NCBI GenBank assembly: GCA_031281855.1
Contig: JAITEW010000342.1
Coordinates: 1 to 8,613 of the forward strand
From: Treponema sp.
GTDB lineage: Bacteria; Spirochaetota; Spirochaetia; Treponematales; Breznakiellaceae
Length of the DNA stretch: 8,613 nt
Reading direction: 5' to 3'
Shown here piece after piece: positions 1 to 5,272 of this stretch (position 1 is the first letter of the stretch; every line of letters starts with the position of its first letter). The notes under the pieces are model-generated. The model was not told the origin of the DNA. It worked only from the letters and a program-made list of their open reading frames with translations, and searched no databases. Position numbers and translations under genes: made by a program.

Positions 1-1160
1 AGTTTCCATAACGGCTTACCATCAGGATCGCTTGAAGACTCAATATTCCCTAAACCGGGGAAAAACGCGCCGCCTCCCAGGGAAAGCCGCAGGTCGTCCA
101 GGGGCTGCCACGCAAGGGACCCCCAGAGTTCGCCGCCGTACAAGGCCCCCGGCGCCGCGGGATCGTCCCAGGTGCGGGCAAAGTAACGCAGGGCGTTTTC
201 CAGAAACAGGGTACGGCCGAACCGCGCCGCGTAGTCCACGGAGACGACAGCCAGGCCTGAAAGGGGTCCGGTAAAAACCGCGCCCTGGGCGGCGGAGATG
301 ATGGGCTTAAAGGCTGCAAACGTATCGTTCCAGTTACCGGAAGTGAATTTCACGGCTGTTGTCAGGCTGTCGTTGAGGGAACCAGGAAGCTCCGCTTTAA
401 GCCTGACGAGGCCCCCGAGGGCTGCGGCGAATTCACCGGCGCCGTTTTCCATAGTTTCAACCAGAGCGCCTATGTTCAGGCCCAGCCGGCCAGCGGGGAA
501 CAGGGCTGCCTGGATTTCGCCGTACTGGCTGTGAAGGCGGGCTTCATCAGGCTGAAAGCCGCCGCTGTCGTTAAGATCAAACTGCGCGAGGGCTTCCACC
601 GAAAGTGTATGGAATTCCAGCAAAGGCGCTTCCCAGCGGAGGGCGGCCAGAACCCGGCTGGACGCGAAATACGCGCCCGGACCGTTCCAATAGATGAACC
701 CCGTATAATACGCCCCTGCGCTAATCCTGCCGAAGGAAAAATCCGCTTCCGCATGGAGGCCGTCAAAAAGACCGGACGCCGCAAAGCCCAGGGTATCGGT
801 ATAGGCTGAACGGCCGGCCTCGACAAGGACGTGTTGATTGGGCCGGTACCGCGCGGCGAAGCGGGAAAGCTCAGGCAGAATGACGGGCTTTTCCCAGCCG
901 CCGCTCCGTCCGCCGCCGCTCCCGGCGCCGTTGTCATAACGGCGGTATGTAAGCGAAAGGGCGCCGGACAAATAAAGGGAAAGCCCCCTGCCGCTGTCCC
1001 ACGAAAACCAGGGGGTAAAGACAGGGCTATATGAAAAGCTCCCCTTTTCAGCCTCGATTTTTTGTTCCCCCAGAAGGCCGAAGTCCAGGGAAAAGGCGGG
1101 GCCCGGCGCAAAGAACAAGGCGAAGAACAAAGCCAGGACGCCGGACAAAAGTTTCATCAT
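1..1160 (-). CDS. Outer-membrane beta-barrel-like protein, 3' end missing
   Basis: The reading frame is open from an ATG at 1160 to the window edge, giving about 386 residues without a stop; the C-terminus lies beyond base 1. Residues 1-24 form a clear signal peptide (Lys3, then a Leu/Phe/Ala-rich core, likely cut after AFS), so the protein is exported. The mature part alternates polar and hydrophobic or aromatic residues and is rich in Gly, Tyr, Trp and Phe (for example SLYLSGALSLTYRRYD and ISAGAYYTGFIYWNG), as in outer-membrane beta-strands separated by turns. I do not recognise a named family. GGAGG lies just upstream, inside the end of the preceding gene, whose TGA overlaps this ATG by 4 bp, so translation is probably coupled. 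A second ATG at 1157 has better Shine-Dalgarno spacing (6 nt) and may be the real start. Confidence is high that this is a gene and moderate for outer-membrane location. Confidence 0.8.
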   Translation of the reverse strand, partial: MMKLLSGVLALFFALFFAPGPAFSLDFGLLGEQKIEAEKGSFSYSPVFTPWFSWDSGRGLSLYLSGALSLTYRRYDNGAGSGGGRSGGWEKPVILPELSRFAARYRPNQHVLVEAGRSAYTDTLGFAASGLFDGLHAEADFSFGRISAGAYYTGFIYWNGPGAYFASSRVLAALRWEAPLLEFHTLSVEALAQFDLNDSGGFQPDEARLHSQYGEIQAALFPAGRLGLNIGALVETMENGAGEFAAALGGLVRLKAELPGSLNDSLTTAVKFTSGNWNDTFAAFKPIISAAQGAVFTGPLSGLAVVSVDYAARFGRTLFLENALRYFARTWDDPAAPGALYGGELWGSLAWQPLDDLRLSLGGGAFFPGLGNIESSSDPDGKPLWK

Positions 1161-1606
1161 TCCCCTCCTGTATAGGCAAGCGCGTTGCCCAGAATATGCA
1201 GGAACCGTTCCCCGGACACCGTCATAGCCGGATCCGCGGCCCCCTGGATAAGGGAACGGCTGACCATGGCTCTGAATGCGTAACGGGGGCCCGGCAGCAG
1301 GGCGTACATAAAACCGCCCCTTATGTTGAAAGCCCGCGTCATAAGGAAAGAGAGTTCCCCCAGACGTACCGGCTTATCCGGCGCCGCCTTTGCGGGAAGC
1401 CAGCGCCGGCCCGACGCAGCGGCAAAGGCGGCCTCAGCGTCCGTATCCGGGCCTGAGCCGGAAGCGTCCAGAGACGCCAGCACAAACCGCGCCGCCTGGG
1501 CGTAAGTAACAGCCGGGCTTTCCAAAAGATCGTCCAGTTCCGCCGCTGTCTGGGCCGGAAGCAAGGCCGGAAAAAGCGCAAACAACAACAGCAATAGAAA
1601 TGTCAT
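1157..1606 (-). CDS. Secreted protein of unknown function (149 aa)
   Basis: This 149-residue protein starts at an ATG preceded by AAGGA with 6-nt spacing. Residues 1-18 are a strongly hydrophobic signal peptide (MTFLLLLLFALF, likely cut near LPA/Q). The mature chain is Ala/Leu-rich and looks mostly helical. It has two similar helical stretches, one around residues 33-45 (VTYAQAARFVLAS) and one near the C-terminus (GERFLHILGNAL), separated by an Arg/Gly/aromatic section (RAFNIRGGFMYALLPGPRYAF). There is no lipobox cysteine, so it is probably periplasmic or envelope-associated. I do not recognise the family. The stop codon overlaps the start of the following outer-membrane-like gene (ATGA arrangement), and that gene's ribosome binding site lies inside this one. 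The two products are therefore likely made together and may act together, for example as a periplasmic partner of the barrel. Confidence 0.75.
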   Translation of the reverse strand: MTFLLLLLFALFPALLPAQTAAELDDLLESPAVTYAQAARFVLASLDASGSGPDTDAEAAFAAASGRRWLPAKAAPDKPVRLGELSFLMTRAFNIRGGFMYALLPGPRYAFRAMVSRSLIQGAADPAMTVSGERFLHILGNALAYTGGE

Positions 1607-1673
1607 ACTCTTTCCTTCTCCCTTTCGAAGAATACGGGTGCGCGTTGTAAACGGCAGCCTTCAGCTACCCTGT

Positions 1674-2135
1674 TCAATCGGGGATACCGGCTACCAAAGT
1701 ACCGCTGCCGCTTGAAATGGAGAAGTAAGCCACGGCGCTTCCTTTTGTATAAGAGCCGCCATAATCATTCTCATTACCGTAGTAGGTTCCTGTCCACCCA
1801 TTGCCTGTTAAATTGCTATTGAGTGAAGCAGCCGTAGTCGATGCGGCGGTGAAAGTGATGGAGATCACGGGATAGGCATATTCGCCATAGTAGTAGTCCT
1901 CATCATAAGACCACCATTCAATGTTACTGGCCCCCGTTGGCGCGGACACTCCGCTAAGACCGTATTTTGACAGTTCGCTGTTTGAAGGCCAGCCGGTTCC
2001 CGAACTTCCATAGGGATTATTGTAGGGGTTGTCGTCTCCGGGGCCGGTGGGATCATCGCACCCTGTCAGGGTAAAGGCCAGGATGATCCCCAGGATCACC
2101 GCTATTGTTACGAAACGTTTTCTGTAGTTCATCAT
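1674..2135 (-). CDS. Tyrosine-rich surface or periplasmic lipoprotein (153 aa)
   Basis: An Arg/Lys-rich N-terminus (NYRKRF) and a hydrophobic core end in a lipobox LTGC, followed by DDPTGPGDDNP, a flexible Pro/Gly/Asn/Asp linker typical of lipoproteins. The mature domain has a Tyr/Asp/Glu-rich acidic stretch (YDEDYYYGEYAY) and then Ser/Thr/Gly/Ala-rich beta-like segments (ISITFTAASTTAASLNSNL). I cannot assign a family. An in-frame ATG at 2162 exists, but GGAGG sits directly before the tandem ATGATG at 2135-2130, which sets the start at 2135 or 2132. It lies 111 bp downstream of the barrel-like gene and 67 bp upstream of the 149-aa secreted protein on the same strand. No convincing terminator was seen in the 67-bp gap, so an envelope-protein operon is possible. 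The lipid-anchored location is well supported; the role is unknown. Confidence 0.8.
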   Translation of the reverse strand: MMNYRKRFVTIAVILGIILAFTLTGCDDPTGPGDDNPYNNPYGSSGTGWPSNSELSKYGLSGVSAPTGASNIEWWSYDEDYYYGEYAYPVISITFTAASTTAASLNSNLTGNGWTGTYYGNENDYGGSYTKGSAVAYFSISSGSGTLVAGIPD

Positions 2136-2246
2136 AAACCTCCGGTATAAATTGGGTAGCAAAAGCTGCCCCCAGGTAACGCGAATGAACTTTAAACTTG
2201 AAGGAGGCTCATTCGGTTATTGGAGTTCCCGGGGACAGCAAACTGC
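2136..2246 (-). repeat. Inverted repeat in the gap between barrel and lipoprotein genes
   Basis: The 111-bp gap between the two minus-strand genes holds a 7-bp inverted repeat, CGAATGA at 2182-2188 and TCATTCG at 2209-2215, with a 20-bp spacer containing TTTAAA. No T-run follows it on the minus strand, so it does not read as a standard rho-independent terminator. It could be an mRNA processing or stabilising hairpin, or an operator for the lipoprotein gene. I see no clear -35/-10 pair in the gap. Confidence 0.35.
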
Positions 2247-2801
2247 CTAGAACTTGAGGGCCAGCCCTGCTCTGATAAGGAAAGGATAGCCTGCCTCAAC
2301 TATGGCGCCGATGTTCTTGGTGAAGTAGAAATGGGCCCCCACCTGGCCGCCAAAGGCAAGGCCGCCGTAGTTGACTCCGGTCCATCCATAACTGGGGCCA
2401 TCGTAGCTTTCCTTGAAGTACCGGTAGCCGATGAAAAGCCCGGTATAGGTGTCCAGCCAGTCGATGTCAAAGTTCCAGTGCCAGTTGCCCCTGGCGCCAA
2501 AGAACATGTAGGTATAGTTCCAGGTATAGCCATAATCCCATCCGTACCGGTAAAGGGCGAACAGGCCGCCTACGGAAATGGGTACGCTCACCGGCAGGGC
2601 GTATTCCACGTTGACGCCCAGTGGCGGGATTTTCATTTTCAGACCTGAACCGGTGTACCCGTAGGCCCCTGCGTAACCGATGGTAACATCGATTAAAAAA
2701 TTCTTGCCCTCCACCGGTGGCGGATAGCTCATCGGATCAAAGGCGAAAGCCCCTGCGGCGGCGGTTACCAGAATCGCCATGATCAAAACCAGTTTCTTCA
2801 T
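2247..2801 (-). CDS. Small outer-membrane beta-barrel-like protein (184 aa)
   Basis: A classical signal peptide (KK, then LVLIMAILVTAAAG, cut after AFA at residue 20) precedes about 164 residues of Gly/Tyr/Trp/Phe-rich alternating sequence (for example VTIGYAGAYGYTGSG, GLFALYRYGWDYGYTW, YTGLFIGYRYF, GAHFYFTKNIGAIVEAGYPF). The chain ends in ALKF, with the C-terminal phenylalanine typical of proteins folded by the BAM machinery into the outer membrane. The size would suit an eight-stranded barrel. The family is not recognised beyond this. The start at 2801 is set by GGAGG with 6-nt spacing; an upstream ATG at 2816 would put the ribosome binding site inside the coding region. It is the first of four exported-protein genes on this strand. 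Its leader contains two perfect palindromes (2825-2841 and 2854-2866). Confidence 0.85.
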   Translation of the reverse strand: MKKLVLIMAILVTAAAGAFAFDPMSYPPPVEGKNFLIDVTIGYAGAYGYTGSGLKMKIPPLGVNVEYALPVSVPISVGGLFALYRYGWDYGYTWNYTYMFFGARGNWHWNFDIDWLDTYTGLFIGYRYFKESYDGPSYGWTGVNYGGLAFGGQVGAHFYFTKNIGAIVEAGYPFLIRAGLALKF

Positions 2802-2824
2802 AAGAAACCTCCTCAATTAAACTG

Positions 2825-2841
2825 CCCATGCGGCGCATGGG
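2825..2841 (-). promoter_or_regulatory. Perfect hairpin in the leader of the barrel-like gene
   Basis: CCCATGC-GGC-GCATGGG is a perfect 7-bp inverted repeat with a 3-nt loop. It ends 12 nt upstream of the GGAGG of the barrel-like gene on the minus strand. As RNA it would form a stable GC-rich stem-loop just ahead of the ribosome binding site. It could stabilise the mRNA, modulate translation, or act as a DNA operator. Only the symmetry is seen; the role is inferred. Confidence 0.45.
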
Positions 2842-2853
2842 TGATAAAATTAC

Positions 2854-2866
2854 TCCCCTAAGGGGA
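2854..2866. promoter_or_regulatory. Palindrome TCCCCTAAGGGGA, possible operator
   Basis: A perfect odd palindrome (6+1+6) lies in the upstream region of the barrel-like gene. GGGTGAT stands 8 bp to its left, at 2839-2845. The 9-bp core CCCTAAGGG recurs exactly at 3828-3836 upstream of the solute-binding protein gene, which suggests that one DNA-binding protein could recognise both. Binding is inferred. Confidence 0.4.
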
Positions 2867-2914
2867 ATAACGCATCGGCCCCCGGAGTCCAGGAGGATCC
2901 CCGGAAGCCTTTGC

Positions 2915-2935
2915 AAAAAAAACCGGAAACTCCGG
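2915..2935 (-). terminator. Rho-independent terminator of the 69-aa gene
   Basis: Read on the minus strand, CCGGA-GTT-TCCGG forms a 5-bp GC-rich stem followed directly by eight T residues. It lies 20 nt after the TGA of the small minus-strand gene. It would separate that gene's transcript from the barrel-like gene downstream. Confidence 0.65.
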
Positions 2936-2955
2936 CGTTTTTCCTTTTTCAGGGT

Positions 2956-3165
2956 CTATTCCCCGGTTCCGTTCCCGCCGCCCTCAGGCGGCTTTGCCCC
3001 TGTTTCCTCAACCGCCTTTTTCTGTCCTGTCCGGCCGGTTAAGCCCAGGGCCCTTTTGACCGAATTTTCCGCCGCCAGGGCCGTTCTGGAATGGGCGAGC
3101 AGTAAACCCAGGTTTTCGGCGTCCAGCCGCCGGAAAAGCTGTTCTGCTTTCTCCAATCTTGTCAT
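2956..3165 (-). CDS. Small hypothetical protein divergent from an XRE regulator (69 aa)
   Basis: The protein opens with an amphipathic, charged helical part (TRLEKAEQLFRRLDAENLGLLLAHSRTALAAENSVKRAL, about residues 2-38) and ends in a disordered-looking Lys/Glu/Pro/Gly tail. There is no signal peptide or membrane segment, so it is probably cytosolic. I do not recognise it. The start at 3165 follows GAGG with 5-nt spacing; a longer in-frame ATG at 3207 would fall upstream of the inferred transcription start. A strong promoter (TTGATA-N17-TATAAT) and a downstream terminator support a real single-gene transcript. It is divergent from the Cro/CI-like gene and its promoter overlaps that gene's promoter, so it is likely a target of that repressor. 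Confidence 0.65.
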   Translation of the reverse strand: MTRLEKAEQLFRRLDAENLGLLLAHSRTALAAENSVKRALGLTGRTGQKKAVEETGAKPPEGGGNGTGE

Positions 3166-3189
3166 ACTATCCTCGTTATTATTTGGTTT

Positions 3190-3219
3190 TTGATAATTAT
3201 ATACCACCTAATATATAAT
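3190..3219 (+). promoter_or_regulatory. Sigma70-type promoter of the XRE gene
   Basis: TTGATA at 3190-3195 and a perfect TATAAT at 3214-3219 are separated by 18 bp. Transcription would start near 3226, giving a leader of about 70 nt before the XRE start. It overlaps the opposite-facing promoter almost completely. Confidence 0.7.
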
Positions 3220-3224
3220 ATCAA
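3196..3224 (-). promoter_or_regulatory. Sigma70-type promoter of the 69-aa gene
   Basis: On the minus strand, TTGATA (3224-3219) and a perfect TATAAT (3201-3196) are separated by 17 bp, the optimal spacing. Transcription would begin near 3189, about 24 nt before the ATG at 3165. Both hexamers lie inside the opposing promoter's footprint, so the two promoters cannot easily be occupied at once. Confidence 0.7.
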
Positions 3225-3295
3225 GCTCTTTATACGCATAGCTATTTACTCAATGCTTTTTTAACAGTAAATTAATGGTATTTAGTGGGAGGCAA

Positions 3296-3622
3296 ATGCG
3301 CGAACGGCTCAAACTCATCCGTAAGAAACTCGGATTAAACCAGACTGAATTCGCCCGGCTTATCGGCCTCAAGCAAACCGCCCTTTCGATGATCGAAGTC
3401 GGTACAACCCCTTTGACGGACAAGAACGTCAAGCTGATCTGCGCTACCTTCAACGTGAACGAAGAGTGGTTCAGGACCGGGGCAGGTGAAATGTTCGGAT
3501 CCTCCCCGTATGTAAGGGAGCTCCTCGATATTTTCGGGCGCCTCTCGCCGGATACCCAGGAGTTTCTTCTGGAAATGGCGCGGAACCTTCTCAGAAACCA
3601 GGAGAAGAAGCGCCCGGGATAA
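3296..3622 (+). CDS. Cro/CI-type (XRE family) transcriptional regulator (108 aa)
   Basis: Residues 1 to about 60 are a canonical HTH_3 (Cro/CI) DNA-binding domain: RERLKLIRKKLGLNQTEFARLIGLKQTALSMIEVG, with the N-Q-T-E-FA motif of helix 2 and a recognition helix around KQTALSMIE. It is followed by the common VKLICATFNVNEEWFRTGAGEMF segment seen in phage-like and chromosomal repressors of this family. The C-terminal part (VRELLDIFGRLSPDTQEFLLEMARNLL) is helical and probably dimerises. GGGAGG immediately before 3296 sets the start there. The in-frame ATG at 3275 has no ribosome binding site and would place this GGGAGG inside the gene. It is transcribed from a promoter embedded in an inverted repeat, so autoregulation and control of the divergent 69-aa gene are likely. 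No phage genes are nearby. Confidence 0.9.
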   Translation: MRERLKLIRKKLGLNQTEFARLIGLKQTALSMIEVGTTPLTDKNVKLICATFNVNEEWFRTGAGEMFGSSPYVRELLDIFGRLSPDTQEFLLEMARNLLRNQEKKRPG

Positions 3623-3642
3623 CTTCGGGATAAAAAAGCAAA

Positions 3643-3660
3643 AACGACCGGCGTTCTTTT
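3643..3660 (+). terminator. Weak terminator-like hairpin after the XRE gene
   Basis: AACG-ACCGG-CGTT followed by CTTTT lies 20 nt after the XRE stop codon. The reverse strand also reads as a stem followed by a T-rich run, so it could act in both directions. The stem is only 4 bp, so the call is tentative. Confidence 0.3.
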
Positions 3661-3717
3661 ATACGAGCGGTACTGCATAGTCCTCCGGGCCGGCGGGGTT
3701 CGTATTGACCAGTGAGG

Positions 3718-3736
3718 CTGTTTCAAACTGAAACAG
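3718..3736. promoter_or_regulatory. Perfect 19-bp palindrome, possible operator
   Basis: CTGTTTCAAACTGAAACAG has perfect 8-bp arms around AAC. It lies in the 273-bp gap between the XRE gene and the solute-binding protein gene. Its size and symmetry fit a helix-turn-helix dimer site. No T-run follows it, so it is not a terminator. I saw no second copy in the window. Confidence 0.45.
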
Positions 3737-3822
3737 TTCCCCATGGCGAAGGGGCAATCCTAATGACGCGATCCCGTACCTGCCGGTGTTAAAAAGAGTT
3801 TCGCCGGGTTTTGGGGGTCTGT

Positions 3823-3877
3823 AATCACCCTAAGGGTGATTTTTGGCGGGAAACAGGGGTGATTTTGGGGTGATTTT
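3823..3877 (+). promoter_or_regulatory. Palindrome plus phased GGGTGATTTT repeats before the solute-binding gene
   Basis: AATCACCCTAAGGGTGATT (3823-3841) is a perfect 9+1+9 inverted repeat followed by T residues. Its right half GGGTGATTTT (3834-3843) recurs at 3857-3866 and 3868-3877. Start-to-start distances are 23 and 11 bp, roughly whole helical turns, so the copies would face the same side of the DNA. The array stops about 20 bp before the coding region. An operator for the overlapping sensor-regulator pair is the most natural reading; a leader terminator made by the hairpin plus T-run is an alternative. TGTAAT at 3820-3825 could be a -10 hexamer, but no good -35 is visible. Confidence 0.5.
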
Positions 3878-3895
3878 GTGAAAAAGGGCAGGTTG

Positions 3896-5272
3896 ATGAT
3901 GAATATGAAGGGAAAATTGACAGCCAGGGTCCTCTGTTTGGCCGCCGCGTTCCTTGCCGCGGGATGCGGCAGCCGGGACGGTTTAAGCCCCAAGAACCCC
4001 GTAACCCTCACGATGTGGCACAATTACGGCGGGGTCCTCCAGGAGACGATGAGCGATCTTATCGACGAGTTCAACGCCTCACTGGGCCGGGAAAAGGGGG
4101 TGGTCATCAGCGTTACCCTGGTTTCGGCTTCGCGGGAACTGAACGAGCAGCTTGCGAAGATCGCCGCCGGGGACCCCGGAGCGCCAAAGATGCCGGATCT
4201 GGCGGTGGTCTATCCGGCCGCGGCCCAGGTGCTGGCAAAGGCCGGGCTTCTGGCCCCCCTGGACCCGCTCTTTACCGAAAAGGAACTTTCGGCCTATCTG
4301 CCCCGGTTCGTGGAAGAAGGGCGGCTCCCGGACGGCAGGCTCTACGTGTTTCCGGTGGCGAAAAGTACCGAGGCGCTTTTTGTGAACAAGGTGTTTTTCG
4401 ACCGTTTCGCCGCAGCTTCCGGGGTGGACATCGGGAGCCTTGCCACCTTTGAGGGCCTGGCTTCAGCGGCGCGGGAGTATTACCGGTGGACCGACGGTCT
4501 GACCCCGGATGTTCCGGGAGACGGCAAGACGTTTTTCACCGCCGACTCCTGGTTCAATATTGCACTGGTGGGTACGGCCCAGCTCGGCGGGGATTTTGCC
4601 GGCAGCGGCGGGCTGAACACCGGCGCCGGGGAGTTCAAAAAGATCTGGGAGGTTTCGGCGCTGCCGGCCATTGAAGGGTTCTACGCGGTGTCGGATAACT
4701 ATTCCAGCGATTTGGCCAGAACCGGCGAGATCGTCTGTTCCCTGGGCTCCACCGCGGGGGTGCTGTTTTACGGGGACACCGTAACCTACCCGGACAATAC
4801 CAGGGAGAAGGCGGAGTACCTCATCCTGCCTTACCCGGTGTTTTCAAACGGCGCGAAGGTGGCGCTCCAGCGGGGGGGAGGCGTGATCGCGGCCAAATCC
4901 ACGCCCCAAAAGGAAGCAGCGGCGGCCCTGTTCCTCAAGTGGCTTACCGCGCCGGATCAGAACATGCGCTTTGTCGCCTCCACCGGTTACCTCCCGGTAA
5001 CTGCCGAAGCCTTCGGGAAAAAGATGGCCGCCGAAATCGAGGCCGCTGAAAACATCGCCCTCAAACGGCTCATGGAAGCGGCCACCCGGATTTATGAGGA
5101 CTACGATTTTGTCGTCCCGCCGAACATAGACGGCATTGACGACATGACCCGTTCCTACGAAACCGCCGTCAAAGAGGCCATGCGGGAAGGCCGGCGGCGC
5201 GCCGCAGCGGGCGAGGACGCCGAAGATGTAAGCGGGGAACTTTTTTCGGCCTTTGTCCGTTTATGGCCTTGA
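3896..5272 (+). CDS. Extracellular solute-binding lipoprotein, family 1 (sugar ABC type)
   Basis: This is a lipid-anchored binding protein of the SBP family-1 type, which normally delivers sugars or related solutes to ABC permeases. An N-terminal Lys/Arg region and hydrophobic core end in lipobox LAAGC (Cys24). The mature part begins with the typical opening VTLTMWHNYGG...MSDLIDEFN, then the LNEQLAKIAAG...PDLAVVYP section, the PVAKSTEALFVNK region, and the late segment GGGVIAAKSTPQKEAAAALFLKWL...TGYLPVT. The length (458 aa) suits the family. The start is uncertain: GTG 3878 with GGGGTGA before it, or ATG 3896/3899 after GGGCAGG. I prefer 3896/3899 because it gives a normal signal length. Its end overlaps the LuxR-type gene by 10 bp. 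No permease or ATPase gene is adjacent, so the ligand may be bound for sensing. The substrate cannot be read from the sequence. Confidence 0.88.
   Translation: MMNMKGKLTARVLCLAAAFLAAGCGSRDGLSPKNPVTLTMWHNYGGVLQETMSDLIDEFNASLGREKGVVISVTLVSASRELNEQLAKIAAGDPGAPKMPDLAVVYPAAAQVLAKAGLLAPLDPLFTEKELSAYLPRFVEEGRLPDGRLYVFPVAKSTEALFVNKVFFDRFAAASGVDIGSLATFEGLASAAREYYRWTDGLTPDVPGDGKTFFTADSWFNIALVGTAQLGGDFAGSGGLNTGAGEFKKIWEVSALPAIEGFYAVSDNYSSDLARTGEIVCSLGSTAGVLFYGDTVTYPDNTREKAEYLILPYPVFSNGAKVALQRGGGVIAAKSTPQKEAAAALFLKWLTAPDQNMRFVASTGYLPVTAEAFGKKMAAEIEAAENIALKRLMEAATRIYEDYDFVVPPNIDGIDDMTRSYETAVKEAMREGRRRAAAGEDAEDVSGELFSAFVRLWP

Larger units (their letters stand above)
3190..3224. repeat. AT-rich inverted repeat spanning both divergent promoters
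   Basis: The left arm TTGATAATTATATA (3190-3203) and right arm TATATAATATCAA (3212-3224) are inverted copies that differ by one inserted A, around an 8-bp spacer. Each arm carries the -35 of one promoter and the -10 of the other. The symmetry is suited to a dimeric repressor such as the adjacent Cro/CI-like protein; binding is inferred. Confidence 0.6.

Noticed and set aside
298..1034. Several plus-strand open frames opposite the outer-membrane-like gene
   Set aside because: They are antisense shadows of GC-rich coding DNA with Arg/Pro/Ala-rich translations and no initiation signals.
476..1111. Long minus-strand open frame of about 211 codons
   Set aside because: It is the wrong frame of the outer-membrane-like gene: low-complexity Pro/Arg/Ser/Ala sequence and no ribosome binding site. 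The frame starting at 1160 has a signal peptide and coupling to the gene before it.
2220..2648. Plus-strand frame of about 142 codons preceded by AAGGAGG-like bases
   Set aside because: It lies opposite the well-supported barrel-like gene, lacks an ATG near the AAGGAGG, and its translation has no recognisable domain. The AAGGAGG falls within an inverted repeat.
2828..3193. Plus-strand frame of about 121 codons across the 69-aa gene
   Set aside because: It has no ribosome binding site and crosses a terminator and the end of the AT-rich promoter region. The minus-strand gene has promoter, ribosome binding site and terminator.
2956..3622. Prophage remnant or classic toxin-antitoxin locus
   Set aside because: Only the Cro/CI-type regulator hints at this. 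No integrase, structural gene or known toxin motif is present, and the genes are divergent rather than in one operon.
3250..3744. Minus-strand frame of about 164 codons opposite the XRE gene
   Set aside because: It is antisense to a clear HTH domain, and its Ser/Arg/Leu-rich translation has no motif.
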